From assembly GCA_017591395.1 (NCBI GenBank), contig WEDG01000794.1:124001-188000 (forward strand): a stretch of DNA of 64,000 nucleotides, read 5' to 3'. Made by a program: the position numbers and the translations under genes. The notes beneath the pieces are model-generated. The model was not told where the DNA came from and ran no database searches. It saw only the letters and a program-made list of their open reading frames with translations. Positions 24,861 through 36,736 of this stretch are shown piece by piece. The stretch's first letter is position 1. Each line of letters starts with the position of its first letter. The stretch is from Schistocephalus solidus. Its lineage: Eukaryota > Platyhelminthes > Cestoda > Diphyllobothriidea > Diphyllobothriidae.

Positions 24861-25977
24861 CGGAATCTCGTTGGTATCCACTTGACACAAGAGTTCCGAT
24901 GAATATTCTCGAACACCCATCTCAATGTGGGAAAAGAACGTCGTATCCCTCCTCCGTACACATTAAGGCCATCGAAGTGATGCCTGAAATACTATGCGCA
25001 ACAGAAGGCAAGTCATGGAGATGGATAATGATTTGACCGGAAACTAATACCTGGACTATCAGTTGTTTACTTCAATAACCTAGAAGATTGCCAACTGCAA
25101 AAACGTTTAGCAGGAGCACAAAAGTGCTACGTACTTAAAGTCTTAATCCAATGAACCCCATGCTTCACTAAACTCAACCAGTTTCCTCTAGATTGCAGAC
25201 AAATTCAAACAATAATGCGTACTCATTGATTTTAAGATATAAGCTTACGTCCTACGGTTATAAATCCTCTGTAAATAAGTCATATTAGGCATTCTCCGTG
25301 GAAAGTCTTGGACACTTCGGGGATCCTCGTGCCGGTCTGATCTTCATCGTTAATGTTTCTCAAGACGAGTTGTCGGTACCTATCACATAGAACATATATT
25401 TCCTAGCAGTTATGAAATGTATATTCCCTTCGAAATACTGCTCGGATAAAATAAGCAATTTCGGTTAATCCAAGCATCAATTTGTTTATGTTTTTGCTGA
25501 CTGGGATATACAGTGAATTGCACTTTACCATGCGACATTAGACTAAATTCTTGTCACCCGGTCAATCGGTTGGTCGAATTATCCGAAATACATGAGAGAG
25601 GGAAAGGTAAGAGGAAAAATTGAGTTATTTTAACGAAAATCATGCTATCGATCGTCACCAAGGCCACTGCTATCTTTACCCTCTACATTCAAGCTCACAC
25701 AGCTAAAAAATCAATCGTTGTTTTCGCACCACAAGTCGTGTCCTACTCTCCTGAATTCTCACGACTGATCGAGTAGAATGATCCGCTTGACGCATGCAGA
25801 CCACCTAACTAAATCTGCGGTCAACAGAACACCCCCTTGTCTGTCTAATAAGTAGAAGATTCGCTCAGAACTTGGCATCTAAGTGAACCACGTTACACGT
25901 ATACATAATCAATAACTCGTTCAATTCATAAAAATCTGTCCACAATTAAAAGGTGACCCGGTCAGGAACATCGGCAA
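24861..25977. other. Intron, no feature recognised
   Basis: No exon or repeat was recognised. A 68-codon plus-strand frame at 24830-25036 overlaps the SINE tail and has no domain signal. Confidence 0.4.
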
Positions 25978-26720
25978 GAAAGGTTTATATGGCACCTCAA
26001 TAGACCATGGGAAAAGGAACGGTCCCCACGCAATACAGGTGGCCTGGTGCTAAATTCCAGGGTGGGGAGGATAAAATTCCCGTGGCTTAAACCAAATACT
26101 AACACTAAGCAAATCGTAAGGTAGGGGCACCTTTAGGAAACCATGCCTAAACAGTATGCGGGAATAGGATCCCCGCGCCCACTTAAAATAGATGACCTTA
26201 CGGTAACTTGTAGGAAGGGTACATATGCTCGCGTATTAACGCCAACACCAACCCCAGCATAAAACCAAACGGTACCTCTAATATTAACCTTAACCCCACC
26301 CTAAACTTAAAGCCAACAGTTACCACGAGAAGAACCTTAACGCTAAGCTAACCCTGACCCTATTCACAACTCTTTCCTTAACCTTAGACTTAACCTTACC
26401 CTCACCGTAATCCTAAATATAATGTCCTTGGAATTTAGCGCAAAGCCACATGCCTTGTGGGTGGTTCATTTTCCCATGTCTTGTTTAAGCGGCCATGCAA
26501 GGCATATTTACCCATATTGATCATAGTCTCAATCTTAAGATTAACGATAACTTTAACTCTATCTGAACCCTAACCCTAATATGAACCCTTATCCTAATCT
26601 TAACCCAACACTAATTTCCCCGGAATTTAACCGAAAGTCATCTCCACTGTGGGCGGTTTCATTTTTTCTGCTGGCAAATTGACTATATAGGAACAGGCAA
26701 TTTTACCTCTGTTCTCTGAC
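25978..26720 (+). repeat. Family T composite: at least two telomere-like elements side by side
   Basis: A left terminus (TTTATATGGCACCTCAATAG, then ACCATGGGAAAAGGAAC) is followed by two CTAACC-type cores (26230-26420 and 26545-26620). Each core is followed by the same ' GGAATTTA(G/A)C(G/C)(C/A)AAAG' segment and a right-end-like stretch (TTTCCCATGTCTTGTTTAAG at about 26470; TTTTTTCTGCTGGCAAATTG at about 26660). This suggests nested or tandem insertion of related elements. Confidence 0.55.
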
Positions 26721-27199
26721 AGGCTTTGCATTACCATACTAAGAAGTTAAGGGGAAAGGTAACGAAAATACAGATATTGGAGACTAAGGGGTAATTAATT
26801 TTGCTACGCAAAAGCCCTGAAGGAACACACACACATTTACTTCGACTCTGTGTTAATTCCTTCTGGAATTAAGTTTCGTAACGTGTTCGCGAGAACCAGT
26901 GTTCAGTGCTACTTATTTCTCGGAAGGTTTGGCAACAAAAGCAGGAAGCGATTATTTATTTTTGTTTTGAAATTATTAAGTGTCAAAAGGTACTCCCTAA
27001 AGAAAGCTAAATACTCGAGTAAATTTTGATAGGGTCCACTGCAGGTTTCCATGCATCCGATTGCATTGACTAGCTACCAATTGGAGTGGGAAAATTGACA
27101 AAAATTCTTAATTACGGGTCAGACCAAGAGAACGGATTGATTAATTGTAGCTTAGTCTTTCCTCTTCAGTACGGGTAAACGTCCAACTTCAGTCATAGA

Positions 27200-27400
27200 A
27201 ACTATGGTCCGACAGGTGGCCTGGCGCTAAATTCCACCGTACTACGTTTTTTCGCGACCTAAAGTTTACCCTAAACGTAACCCCAACACCCATAACCCTA
27301 ACGCTTGACACTAATCCTTACCTCAAGCGCTAAAATTATCCCTAAACCCTTTCTGAAATGTTGTTCTCATCCACCTGTAATACGATGGGAGTATTCCTAT
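27200..27400 (+). repeat. Family T fragment
   Basis: CAGGTGGCCTGGCGCTAAAT is shared with 26035-26060 (CAGGTGGCCTGGTGCTAAAT), and a CTAACC-type core at 27265-27310 follows. No right terminus was found. Confidence 0.55.
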
Positions 27401-28785
27401 ATTCCTGCCAACCAAGAATATGGACTTCTAGTCCTATTCTACCGATTACTAGAGCTCAATAATCTAATTATTTGCTGTCCGCGTCTTGCTTCTTGCAAGC
27501 TCCAAATTTTAGAAGCTGGCATTTAGAGTTTTGCACGAACGCGACATTGATTCCGATGATATGCTGGCCAAGAGCCCCAGATAGAAGGCAGAAATCGTTT
27601 CAATCACCGTGCAGTAGGAATTATGTCAAAAGAATTACTTTAAAGCTATATATGTGGCGTGGTTAACATTTTTATCACTTTCGAAGAAATGGCTATGTTG
27701 TTTTTCATCAAAGTTTTCAATCAAAGTTTATCTAGCTTGGCATTTTATTGAAATAGAGAAATTCTAATCAGGTACGTTGTTTTAGAAGGCAGTCCTAACG
27801 TGAATTCGTCAGTTATACTGGTCAGGCCTTTAATGCAAAATTAACTGCAGCAAAAAATAAACGCAAAAAGAAAATATTTTGTGAATCATTAATTTTTTAA
27901 ATAAAATGCCATACTGGTAGAATGTTTTGCAAGCAATCTATGTATGGTCTTCATAACAGAGCCACTAGCATGAATTGACAAATATGTGCTCATATCCAAA
28001 TAATAAATCACTTGTATTTTTGTTATCTTATTCTTGTTTCAAAATACAGAGCTATTTATATCTGGTTAACTGCGAAAGTTTGCAACATATAAATTAAATG
28101 TCATTATGTAGCACTTAAAAAACTTACAATGCGGCTCATCTCATATTTAACAGCTATACGAGGGCAGTTCCAGGTCAAGAGAGATGAGGAATAACCTGCC
28201 TATATGCGCCCCCTCCAATTGTGTTTTCGAATTCACGTCTACTTGTGGATGTATGTACGTTGGGCGAATTAAAGGGTCACTCCTGGCAATCGAAGCCCTT
28301 GCCTAAATAATTGTTAAAATCAGAAAACAAAAGCAGGCGCTTTCCTTTCGCTACATCTCTTCTAGAACCTGGACAACCTGTTAACCCGAAAGGAACCTTT
28401 TCGAATCTTTAGTTCTGCAAGAACAGTTTCGAAAACTGATTGTATACAGATGCAGAGCCATGGCCTGTGCAACCAAATGACCAATGCGGTATGAATACAG
28501 TTTATTTGTAAATTCCCAGTTGCACAATTGATGTAGCAGCCCCTACGCTCCTATCATTTTTCCTCGCTTATATTCTGACTTTTCGAACTGTAACCTGATT
28601 GCATTTATGGCAACCTTTGTAAACAGATCCATCCTACTGTACGCTAATTACGCAACATCGATGTTAGAAATCGACGGTTGGCAATTGATAAGCCCTCATT
28701 ACACATCTCTGGGTCAAAATTGCTCAACAGGCTGGAGAAACTCCTTTCAGGTAATAAAGGTGATCCTGCGGATAAGTCCACGAAA
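27401..28785. other. Intron, no feature recognised
   Basis: The AT-rich sequence has open frames of up to 73 codons only and no recognisable motif. Confidence 0.4.
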
Positions 28786-28970
28786 GGGAAATACTCCCGT
28801 ATCCTAAACTTAGTACTAACCCAAACCTTAAACCTAACCAGAATCTTAGCCGTTACCCCAACTCTTGCGTTAACTATAGTCCAAGTTTTCCATAATTTAG
28901 CACAAAGCTATCTGAATATCGAAGTTCTTTGCTACCATGTCCTGTCGGAGGGGAGGCATTTAACGATCCC
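28786..28970 (+). repeat. Family T fragment
   Basis: The core ACTAACCCAAACCTTAAACC, then TAACCAGAATC and TTAGC-type motifs, is followed by AATTTAGCACAAAGCTATCT and CATGTCCTGT, matching the order of the 26-kb and 58-kb copies. Confidence 0.5.
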
Positions 28971-29229
28971 TATCCAGTTTTGGTACTAATAAACTCTTAC
29001 GCTTTTATCAGATTTAAATTCAGACCGATGACAGAGGCTTAAACTTTATCAAATTGAAATTGCCTTTGTCGCAGGACTCTTCGGGTCCCCTTCTGTCATG
29101 TTGCAGTTTTCACTTGTTAGATGACTTATTGTGTGTGTAAATCGGAGGCCGTGCTGGAAATTCGAGTGCCAGGAAACATGCATTTTGGGAGGACACATGT
29201 GATGGCCCTTAAAGGGCCCCTCCCTTATC

Positions 29230-30182
29230 ATTTGTAACGGCATCTCTGGACAAGGCCACGCGATAATGCCAGTCCTAGTGGATATCTACATGTCAAACGT
29301 CGAAAGAAAATTAGCCAAAAACTTCCAGATAGCCGCATTCCATAGTCGATTTGTGGATGACACTTTTTCCATAGTCAAATCCTAGTAGACAAGAAACACT
29401 ACTTAAGATGATGAATAAGGTGCATGCAAGGATTCAAATTTACGATCGAGCATGAGAAAAATTACACACTGGCTTTCTTAGACATTCTTGTACGTGGGAG
29501 GGCAGATAGTTTCATTTAGATGTCCATGTGTCGAAAAACCACTCAGCAAGGACAGTACATGCACTTTCTCGGTTTTGTTCCAATTCAGACAAAACGAAAC
29601 TGAGTTTTGAGGCTGTTCAATAAAACAAGTAGAACCTGCTCCCTTCGATACGGTCGATGACGAGATCATTTTTCTGAAGAACGTTTTCCTTAGAAACGGG
29701 TATCCAGAGAAATTCATCGATACGTATCACCATCCTGGACTAGAAAATCCCGCCTATATATCGTGCCAAAAAAGCCGGTGTGCATCGTTCTCCCTTTCAA
29801 GGGTGATAATGTGTCAAACCTGAGAAAGCGACGGCTTCGATGCACGACTGAACAAACGTACACCACCTCTTAATTACTGTTCATGAACAATTCATTGGCT
29901 ATTCCAGTTAGATCAACCAAAGGCATACCTCCTATGCACGCCATATCCAACTGTATTTATGGTTTAACATGTAGTCGCGGATGCAAATGCATTGGGGGCA
30001 CGCAAAGGCATTTGGAAACTCGGTCAGCTGAATATATGTCGAAGTGGCTGCTAATGGCTGATAATAAGCTACTGAAGAATTTAATTAAGAAGCATCTGGT
30101 GGACAATGGCCATACGGTGAACCCAAGGACTGCATTTAAGGACGTAATTCGGGTGACGACTGGGGTCTCCTGCACTTTGTAG
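29230..30182 (+). mobile_element. Penelope-like element relic (second, diverged family)
   Basis: Three frames must be combined. FHSRFVDDTFSIVKS at about 29330-29385 is the reverse transcriptase catalytic box, followed by FLDILVRGRADS and GQYMHFLGFVPIQTKRN (thumb). At 29880-30180, in one frame, is a GIY-YIG-type endonuclease region (YGLTCSRGCKCIGGTQRHLE, then TRSAEYMSKWL and KKHLVDNGHTV). Several stops and frameshifts show it is dead. Its residues differ strongly from the palindromic copies, so it is an older or separate lineage. It is truncated upstream of the palm. Confidence 0.8.
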
Positions 30183-30497
30183 AGGTCACTGCAATATCTA
30201 GAAGAAAACCTGAATTCCGTAAATAGCTGGATTATGCGATCAAACTCGTATTGCCGTTGTAAGGATTGATAATGGGCATAATTCCATTCTCCATGCCGTC
30301 CTCTCAGTCCCTCCCCGCATGACTAACTGCTGTCCGGCGCGTTGCAGTTTCAACCACGCTTGACATGCTACAGCTGCAATCTGAACTGGCTTGCTTAGTA
30401 AACTCCCCCCTCCCCCCACCCTGCGTACCCTCATATCAGACCAACAGATCATTGCTTTATTTATTGAAAATGTTTCATCCCTTAAGATCGACGTTTA

Positions 30498-30629
30498 ATT
30501 GAACTGTTTAATTTATCCTATTAATAAACAATAACCATATGCAGTTGAATAAGCGGTCGTGATATAGTATGATTTTATTAAATTCTGTGTATTTTTTTGC
30601 CTTTGCGTTAGCCAAATTTATTCCGGGAA
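30498..30629 (+). repeat. Foldback family (Y), single arm
   Basis: Matches the right arm of 42836-43515: TTGAACTGTTTAATTTATCC, AATAACCATATGCAGTTGAA, TAAGCGGTCGTGATATAGTA and TTAAATTCTGTGTATTT appear in the same order. Confidence 0.6.
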
Positions 30630-30810
30630 AGCAGTGTTTCACTCCTATTGTATAAAGCAACCGTTGCCCTATGGCATGGAATATGTCCACATGTTTGATA
30701 CCCATGGCCTCCCCTGGAAAAGCTGTGCAAATTGTAGCCACACATATTTTCACAAGCATAGTAATGGTGACTAGCCTCCATTCGCAGCATCTCCCCCACC
30801 CCACCCCCTA

Positions 30811-30912
30811 CCGGGACGTTGAAAGACACAGCTCCCAGCGAACCACAGAAGGAAAAAAGACCGGGACGTTGAAAGACACAGCTCCCAGTGAACCACAGAA
30901 GGAAAAAAGACC
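30811..30912. repeat. 50-bp direct tandem repeat, two copies
   Basis: CCGGGACGTTGAAAGACACA begins at 30811 and again at 30861. The two units differ at one base (CCCAGCG versus CCCAGTG). It lies about 15 bp inside the intron after the exon 3 donor. Confidence 0.9.
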
Positions 30913-30927
30913 TAGCACAGTCCTCAC

Positions 30928-31238
30928 CTCGAATTCCTCCACCGTGCCCGGTTCAAAGGCCATCCGTCTCGCGCCAGTTTCACCCTGTCTACGAGTGGCT
31001 TCCCGTTGATGGGATCGGGCGGACAGAGTGTTTTTTCGCCCGACGGTTTCCGTCCCCATTGACATTGATTCGCTGACATTCCTGGGGCGTTGGTAGGCCT
31101 GCAGCAGAAGTGGCGCGGTGCAGGATTTCGTGCCCTGCACTGTGAGGAAGATGTTGGCACTGCAGGCCACGGCGTACTCCTCGCCGCTGAAGGCGTCAAC
31201 CGTACCGGTCTGTATGAACACCTGCCAGTAATTTCCGC
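30928..31238 (-). CDS. Exon 3: N-terminal half of first PLAT domain
   Basis: The acceptor CCCTTTGCTTAG precedes GGNYWQVFIQTGTVDAF, and the first Gly codon is completed by the single G left from exon 2. The segment continues to SANIFLTVQGTKS, matching the start of PLAT (LH2/lipoxygenase homology) domains: Tyr-x-Val, a Thr-Gly turn, then Ala-Asn-Ile-Phe-Leu-Thr-Val-x-Gly. A polar, Arg/Ser/Glu-rich insertion of roughly 45 residues follows, where a canonical PLAT domain has only a short loop. The exon ends at EEFE with donor GTGAGG in phase 0. A 50-bp direct tandem repeat lies immediately downstream, in the intron (30811-30912). Confidence 0.75.
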
Positions 31239-32648
31239 CTAAGCAAAGGGAGGGACAGCGGGGTTTAACTTCAGCCAGAGTTTTCTTGACTGCCAGCTCA
31301 TCTTGCAGTGAGCAAGCTTGCCCACTCAGGGGATTTAGCTATAAGAGGATGGCATTTGTCTGTGAGATGACTGCAGGCGTTCATCTTGACCGTGCCGTGA
31401 GTCTCTCTGGGGCGTTACTCATTTCTTTGGACGCGCTTCTTGGAACCAACCAGTCACGAAGCTCAGTGCGACAGTGTCTGGATAGGTAAAACTTGCCGCT
31501 AACAAGGAGGGCCATCATCATGACAAACGAGCCCTGGGAACTCGACTACTAATTCATAGTTTTTGGGACAGATTCTGCGTCAAAATTTATTGCATGATGG
31601 TCCGAGTTTTCGTTGGTTATTCCCTTGCTTTTATTGGTTGCCAAGCGAGCCCCTCTTTAAAGTATAGAATCAATATTTTTAATGAGATATTTATTGGCGT
31701 AAGTTCTGGAGTCAACTAGGTGACGTTGAGAGGCATGCGTTGACCATCCGGTTACAATGTAAAACATAACAACTTTTAATAGTATTAAAAATTGAGAGAA
31801 AGTGGACGCTACTTTACTCTTTCCAGTTTCCAAGACATCAAGGTTTCCTGCAACTAATACAACAACAACCAACTTATATAACTATGAAATCATGGAATAC
31901 AGAATAATGAACAGAGGACTGCATTAAGTAACACGTGATATCACCCCATCCCTTGGGATAAGATTTTGCTTCCACTAGAAAACATTCTGCTGCTACAGTC
32001 AGTTTTGTAACACACAAGGGATTTGAGGGTAAGGATGAATTACTTATATGGCACCTATGACAGGCCATGAGAACACGAATGACCTGCAGTAGAGCTTTGG
32101 GTTAATATTAATGGCAAGGAAAGGGTTAAGGGAAGGATTCAAACAAAGGCTACGGTTTAGTTGTATGTTAGGGCTAATGTTAGGTTTAGGACACAGGAAT
32201 ATTTACTCTCCCTGGAATTATTCGCAGGGTCAAGTTTATTAAATTATAGGGCCTTTCCTCTTCTCGTGTCCTCTTTAGATGACCATATAAGTCATTCTTA
32301 CCGGTTAACGTCTGCAAAACAGCTAAACATTGAAGTAAGATTATACTAACTTTGATCACACATCACTTGATAGTCCGGACCAATGAAATGTGGATGAGGT
32401 GCCTACCCTATGCGGAAATTATTTTCCCATTAAACTTCGGGACACCAACTGGCCGGAAGAGCCAGCTTAGCTGTGATTAGCGCAATGCACATTTTTAGTC
32501 CTCTTCCTTTGTGGCACTCTACATCCTTTGGGTGGTTGAACTGCCTGTCTTTTGGTAAAGAACTGTTTGCGTTAGAATTGCCTCTTAGCAAATATCACTC
32601 ATCCACAAGATTGCTACAACAGGCCCCAGTGATGATACTCCCACCTAC
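31239..32648. other. Intron between exons 3 and 2
   Basis: Apart from the family T element at 32028-32302 I saw nothing definite. Plus-strand frames at 31286-31489 and 32161-32349 have no motif, and the second lies inside the element. Confidence 0.45.
32028..32302. mobile_element. Family T short inverted-repeat element (MITE-like), 275 bp
   Basis: The left end GGTAAGGATGAATTACTTAT, then ATGGCACC and CCATGAGAACACG, is the inverted complement of the right end CGTGTCCTCTTTAGATGACC, then ATATAAGTCATTCTTACC. A degenerate G-rich telomere-like core (TTAGGG/TTTAGG types) lies between. No transposase is present. No clear target-site duplication was seen. Confidence 0.65.
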
Positions 32649-32998
32649 CTGGAACCCGACGCTTCGCCTGTTTATCTCCAAGACTACCCATGCTGCGACT
32701 AGACCGGATACTGCTAAAACCGGACGTTGCGGTCTCAGAACAAGCAGGCATCGGGGGTGGAGCCTGTCTGGTGGGTGGCACAGACGCCGCCGGTAGCCCA
32801 TGTTTTGCCCGTACAGGTAGTCTACTTCTACCCCGTGGTGGATTGGTGGGTCCATTTTGCATCTCGGCCGCGGGTGGCAGAGGCCGGTGACGTTTGTTGG
32901 AGAGATCAAGGTGCAGATTGGTAAAGGGTCGAAAACGTTGCAAACCGACGGCCACGTACTCCTCCGGTCCCCTGAAGATGTCTTCTATTGTGAAAGAC
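32649..32998 (-). CDS. Exon 2: end of second DCX domain and Pro/Ser-rich basic linker
   Basis: The reading frame gives SFTIEDIFRGPEEYVAVG and then LQRFRPF, the C-terminal half of a doublecortin domain, which completes the domain begun in exon 1. About 80 residues of low-complexity linker follow, rich in Pro, Arg and Ser, with no recognised domain. The acceptor is preceded by TTTTTTGTTTTGCC. The donor is CCAG|GTAGGT, in phase 1, which fits the next exon exactly. The acceptor needs two bases from upstream, while exon 1 ends in phase 0, so a tiny exon is missing or one border is wrong. The opposite strand is also open here (32690-32890), but that is a shadow. Confidence 0.75.
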
Positions 32999-33199
32999 CT
33001 TTGCGAGGCAAAACAAAAAATTCTTGAGCAGACGGTAGGGGATCCTGCAGCTCCAGTACGCACCGGCTTGCAAAAGAAGTCAACTAAGCAACTAATGTAA
33101 CTCTTGCATGGAAAAGTAAGCGTATTGCCTTTAGTCGGTTGATTTTGTGAAAGCAATGATAATTACAAATATAAATAAGGGTTGATATATTTTAATACT

Positions 33200-33326
33200 T
33201 CATTAGACCCAATTGTGAAAAACTCAGCAGCCTCGGTGGAATTCGAACGCTAAACAGCGGGGGTAAGGCTTCAGTACAGCCAATGTTCTAACCATCTGAG
33301 CTACGATGTCCTACCAGGAGCCGTAA
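33200..33326 (-). repeat. tRNA-derived SINE (family S2), copy 1 of head-to-head pair
   Basis: On the minus strand: a GGCTCCTGGTAGGACATCGT leader, A box TAGCTCAGATGGTTAGAAC, an anticodon arm GGCTGTACTGAAGCC with 4-bp stem and 7-base loop, a B-box-like GTTCGAATTCC, then the tail GAGTTTTTCACAATTGGGTC. The partner at 33431-33555 has the opposite orientation. Confidence 0.7.
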
Positions 33327-33430
33327 GGAACTCTTTATTTAGATTGTCAGCTTACTGTATCAGAATTGATGGATCCCATATGTTACATTAGGCTGTAGGA
33401 GCTACTTGACCCAGGTGAAATAAAACGCAT

Positions 33431-33555
33431 GGCTCCCGAAGGGGTCTCGTAGTTCAGGTAATTAGAACGCTGCCTGAACTACAGCTCGCCCCTTGTTGCC
33501 GTTGATTCAAATTCCACCGAGGCTACCGAGTTTTGCACAGTTGGGTCCAATGAAT
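33431..33555 (+). repeat. tRNA-derived SINE (family S2), copy 2 of head-to-head pair
   Basis: The leader GGCTCCCGAAGGGGTCTCGT, A box TAGTTCAGGTAATTAGAACG, B-box-like GATTCAAATTCCACCGAGGC and tail GAGTTTTGCACAGTTGGGTC match copy 1 in reverse. The anticodon arm is diverged. Confidence 0.7.
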
Positions 33556-36500
33556 TACAAATATATTGTAGTACTTGGCCCATGTATTTGCCCTACTTCA
33601 GAACAGGTCATCTTAGAATCCGATTGCACATGCCGGAGGCTCACGCATCTGATGTCTCGGCTTAAGAAGGTCCAAAAGTCAACTGCAGTACTGTTTTCTC
33701 TGTCTTGGTCAATTTTAATTTGGTCGAAGGGGGTTTCAAAAAGAGGATACTTCTTTTAGTGTGCTAACATATGCGAATCTAACTGATCGCTACCCACTCA
33801 GGATTTGCTGCTTCCCTATCGGTCGATCAACATGCGAAAAGACCACCAACCTTCATGTTTTGTGCTGCTACTTTGCTTGCTCAAAGTACTTAGCCACGTT
33901 GATAAGCACTGTTCCCATTACTGCTACCGGTGATCCGAATTGTCCAAGAACTCACAAGAGTACAGAAATTGTCGTAATTAATAACAAGCCTACGAACATT
34001 ACCACATGGAACCATCGGCTAATTTCTGCAGACAGACATGCGATTGCATAGCAAATACATCCTTAAATACTGAAACACTTGTGCAAGACCTCACATACAT
34101 TCCATTCTGTCTTCTTGTCAGCCACAACTTCCCCCTCTCTCTCCCTAAGCTCCTGACAGAACTGGATTTTAACCTCTGTCATCTGAACGACTTCAACCCT
34201 CTCCTCCATATTCATTGTTCATTGGCTGTCTAAAATTTCGCAACTCACTTATATTAGTGTAAAGGCCTAGGGATAAATAACCGAAAACGAACTTTTCCAG
34301 CCGTGACCTTTTACATGTTATCAGGGGATCATCGCCCGAATCCGACCTCAGTTGTACCACATGTAATCATCTGCGACGAATGCGGCATGGTAACCGCATC
34401 CTATAAACACTGCGACCTTTGTGCAACGCATTCCGTTTATCCCATTATCTGATGAGGGATTCCAGTGGGATTCTGAAAAGTGCACTGAACGCAACAACTG
34501 TTCCAGAATTTGCATCTTTTTTTTCATAATGCCCCTTCGCTTATGTCGGCAGAATTTACTTCTGTAAAATCTTAAAAACTTCTAGTAGATAAATCAAGCA
34601 TCCGGTTTTTGTATGTATCATTTGTTTAACAGGATGCCATCTTAACTATGGCTCTTCTAGCTGGCTTCATTAATATCCCATAAAATATATATCCACGTGC
34701 GAATCCCCGTAGCGACGAACCTGGAAAGTTTATCGTATTCTTCCTCAGCAGCGAAAACCCACCTCCAGTTAGGCAGCGTCCACCAGCATTATGCGGATGG
34801 GTATCTATAGGCTAAATGCTCGCTAACTTAATTAGTCTTGAAAAACCATTTGTAAGCCAGATGCCTGCCATGCTGTTTGGGTGACTTGCACTAATGATTG
34901 TTTTTGGAAAGTATTAAAGGCTGAAAGTTTGTAGATGCTGCAGCAAGTCACATTCCTGAACCTGGTGCTCATGTGAAATCGGGTCATTCCTGTTGCGACC
35001 GAGAGAGCGCTTGACTTAAGGATTTTAACCCGGGGAAAATCGACGGACTATCGGATCTCATTTTGATGGCACTCCTCGTGAGAGCATAAAATAAGCCAAA
35101 AATAGCCAGCCAAGTCTCACTCGCTTTGTTTAAAGATTATTGATTAGCATTCTTTGACAAACGCTCACCAATTGCTAACGGAACTCACTCGTTCCATTCT
35201 GCCTTGAGGCTCACTCGCCAGCCCCGCCAGCAACCACACAGTGGCTAGTATTAGGATAGGCAGATGAATATTGCCGGCAAAGACAAGGGAGACTGAAATG
35301 GCCATTTCTGGCTTATTAGCCATCGTTAGCTAGTCATACCCAACCCCAGGTGGTGCACCACCCATGTATGGTATTCGCAACCCGTTGAGTAGACGTCGGA
35401 CGCTCTAAAAATTGAGGCCCAGGCTCGTTGTCGAGGCGCTTTAGATCGGAAATATTGGCTTACATTTGTTGATAAACGTTCACCGATTTCTCATCGCTAT
35501 GCAACCGACCTCAAGGGCAGAACAGAAAATCCGGATTTTGGCCGGAAATAAAATCAGGCCAACAGATTTGTAAGCGCATCTGACTTTGAACGTTTCGGAT
35601 CATGACCGTCAGTGTGCGAGCTGGCGACCCGGAAAAAACTCAACACATCGCTCAACAGAAACCAGGTTAAAATTGCAGATACCCCAGGTAAACCTAACTA
35701 GCTCAAGTAACATTTGTCAAAATTAATCGGTGAAGTCATCATTGCATCTGCTATTTACAATTATGTTACCCAAGCGTTACCAAACGGTAATATTTAAAAA
35801 TTTTGAAAATGAGAAAATTATGGATAAGGATGTAGCACCATTCTAAGAGGACAAACAATGCCATTCTTTTCTCTCCTAAAATATAACGAAACCTCCATCG
35901 AAATTAGATGGGTACTTGTTAGCTTTTCTCTTAATCGTGTAAACGACGGCTTTTTTCTTGGACACTGGACTCCGTCTGCGAAAATTTACTTCTGCGCTAT
36001 ACATGTCTCGTATCATGATTACACTCGGACACCAGCACTCTTAAATAATTGGTTTCCACCGACTAGACAAGTTTCACTTATTTCCTCGCAAAGTATGTGA
36101 TACTGCTTCTGTGCAATCTTTCTGGTCATTGACCTTTGGGTGTTCGCTAACAAATGAGAAGTTAAAATTTAGCGCAAAAGTTCTGGGAAAGGGCTCTTTT
36201 ACAGATAGCGAAAACCTAATTAACTGCTAACTTGGTATCTGCGATACTTTTTAGCAAGCTTAGATAGACAACAAGTGAACTTGGAGGGAATAAAAATAAT
36301 GCAAAAAGGTTTACCCTGCATGATGGACAAAGTTTCACCAAAATACTTGTCTTGCGAAATATTAGGCAGAATTTTCCACCTGAGCACTAGTTTTCATACA
36401 ATATTATTCAATCGGAGTTTGAAACGGCTCCACGAATGTTGACAGGCGTTAAATATGATGAAGTTGACGATAAATGGCAACATACCATTTAGGGATGTTT

Positions 36501-36736
36501 CCATTTGGAACTGCCTTCCAAATGTTTAAACATTTCTAGTCGCCTGATTCAACTAGTAATTAAAACGTACCATTAGCCAAGTCTAAGGTCAGTTTTTCTA
36601 GTACAGAAGTTACTCAGAAGATACCATTGGCGACTCACTCAGCGCTTAAGGGTGGAATGAATTACTTGCTAAACTGTCTTCATTTCGGCGTTAAACAAAC
36701 CTTCCATTTCCATATTAAGGGTATTGGTATACTCAC
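33556..36736. other. Intron between exons 2 and 1 (right part)
   Basis: Holds SINE S1 copy 2 (35245-35410). The plus-strand frames at 33493-33759 and 33761-34051 overlap the SINE tail or lack motifs, and no exon was recognised. An exon of 3n+2 bases may be missing here, given the phase break between exons 1 and 2. Confidence 0.45.
35245..35410 (-). repeat. tRNA-derived SINE (family S1), copy 2
   Basis: Minus strand: a degenerate head (GAGCGTCCGACGTCTACTCA, then ACGGGTTGCGAATACC) is followed by the shared body CTAACGATGGCTAATAAGCC, then AGAAATGGCCATTTC and TTTGCCGGCAAT. It is older than copy 3. Confidence 0.6.

Noticed and set aside
32690..32924. Plus-strand Gly/Arg/Val-rich frames
   Set aside because: They are shadows of exon 2, where the minus frame completes the DCX domain.
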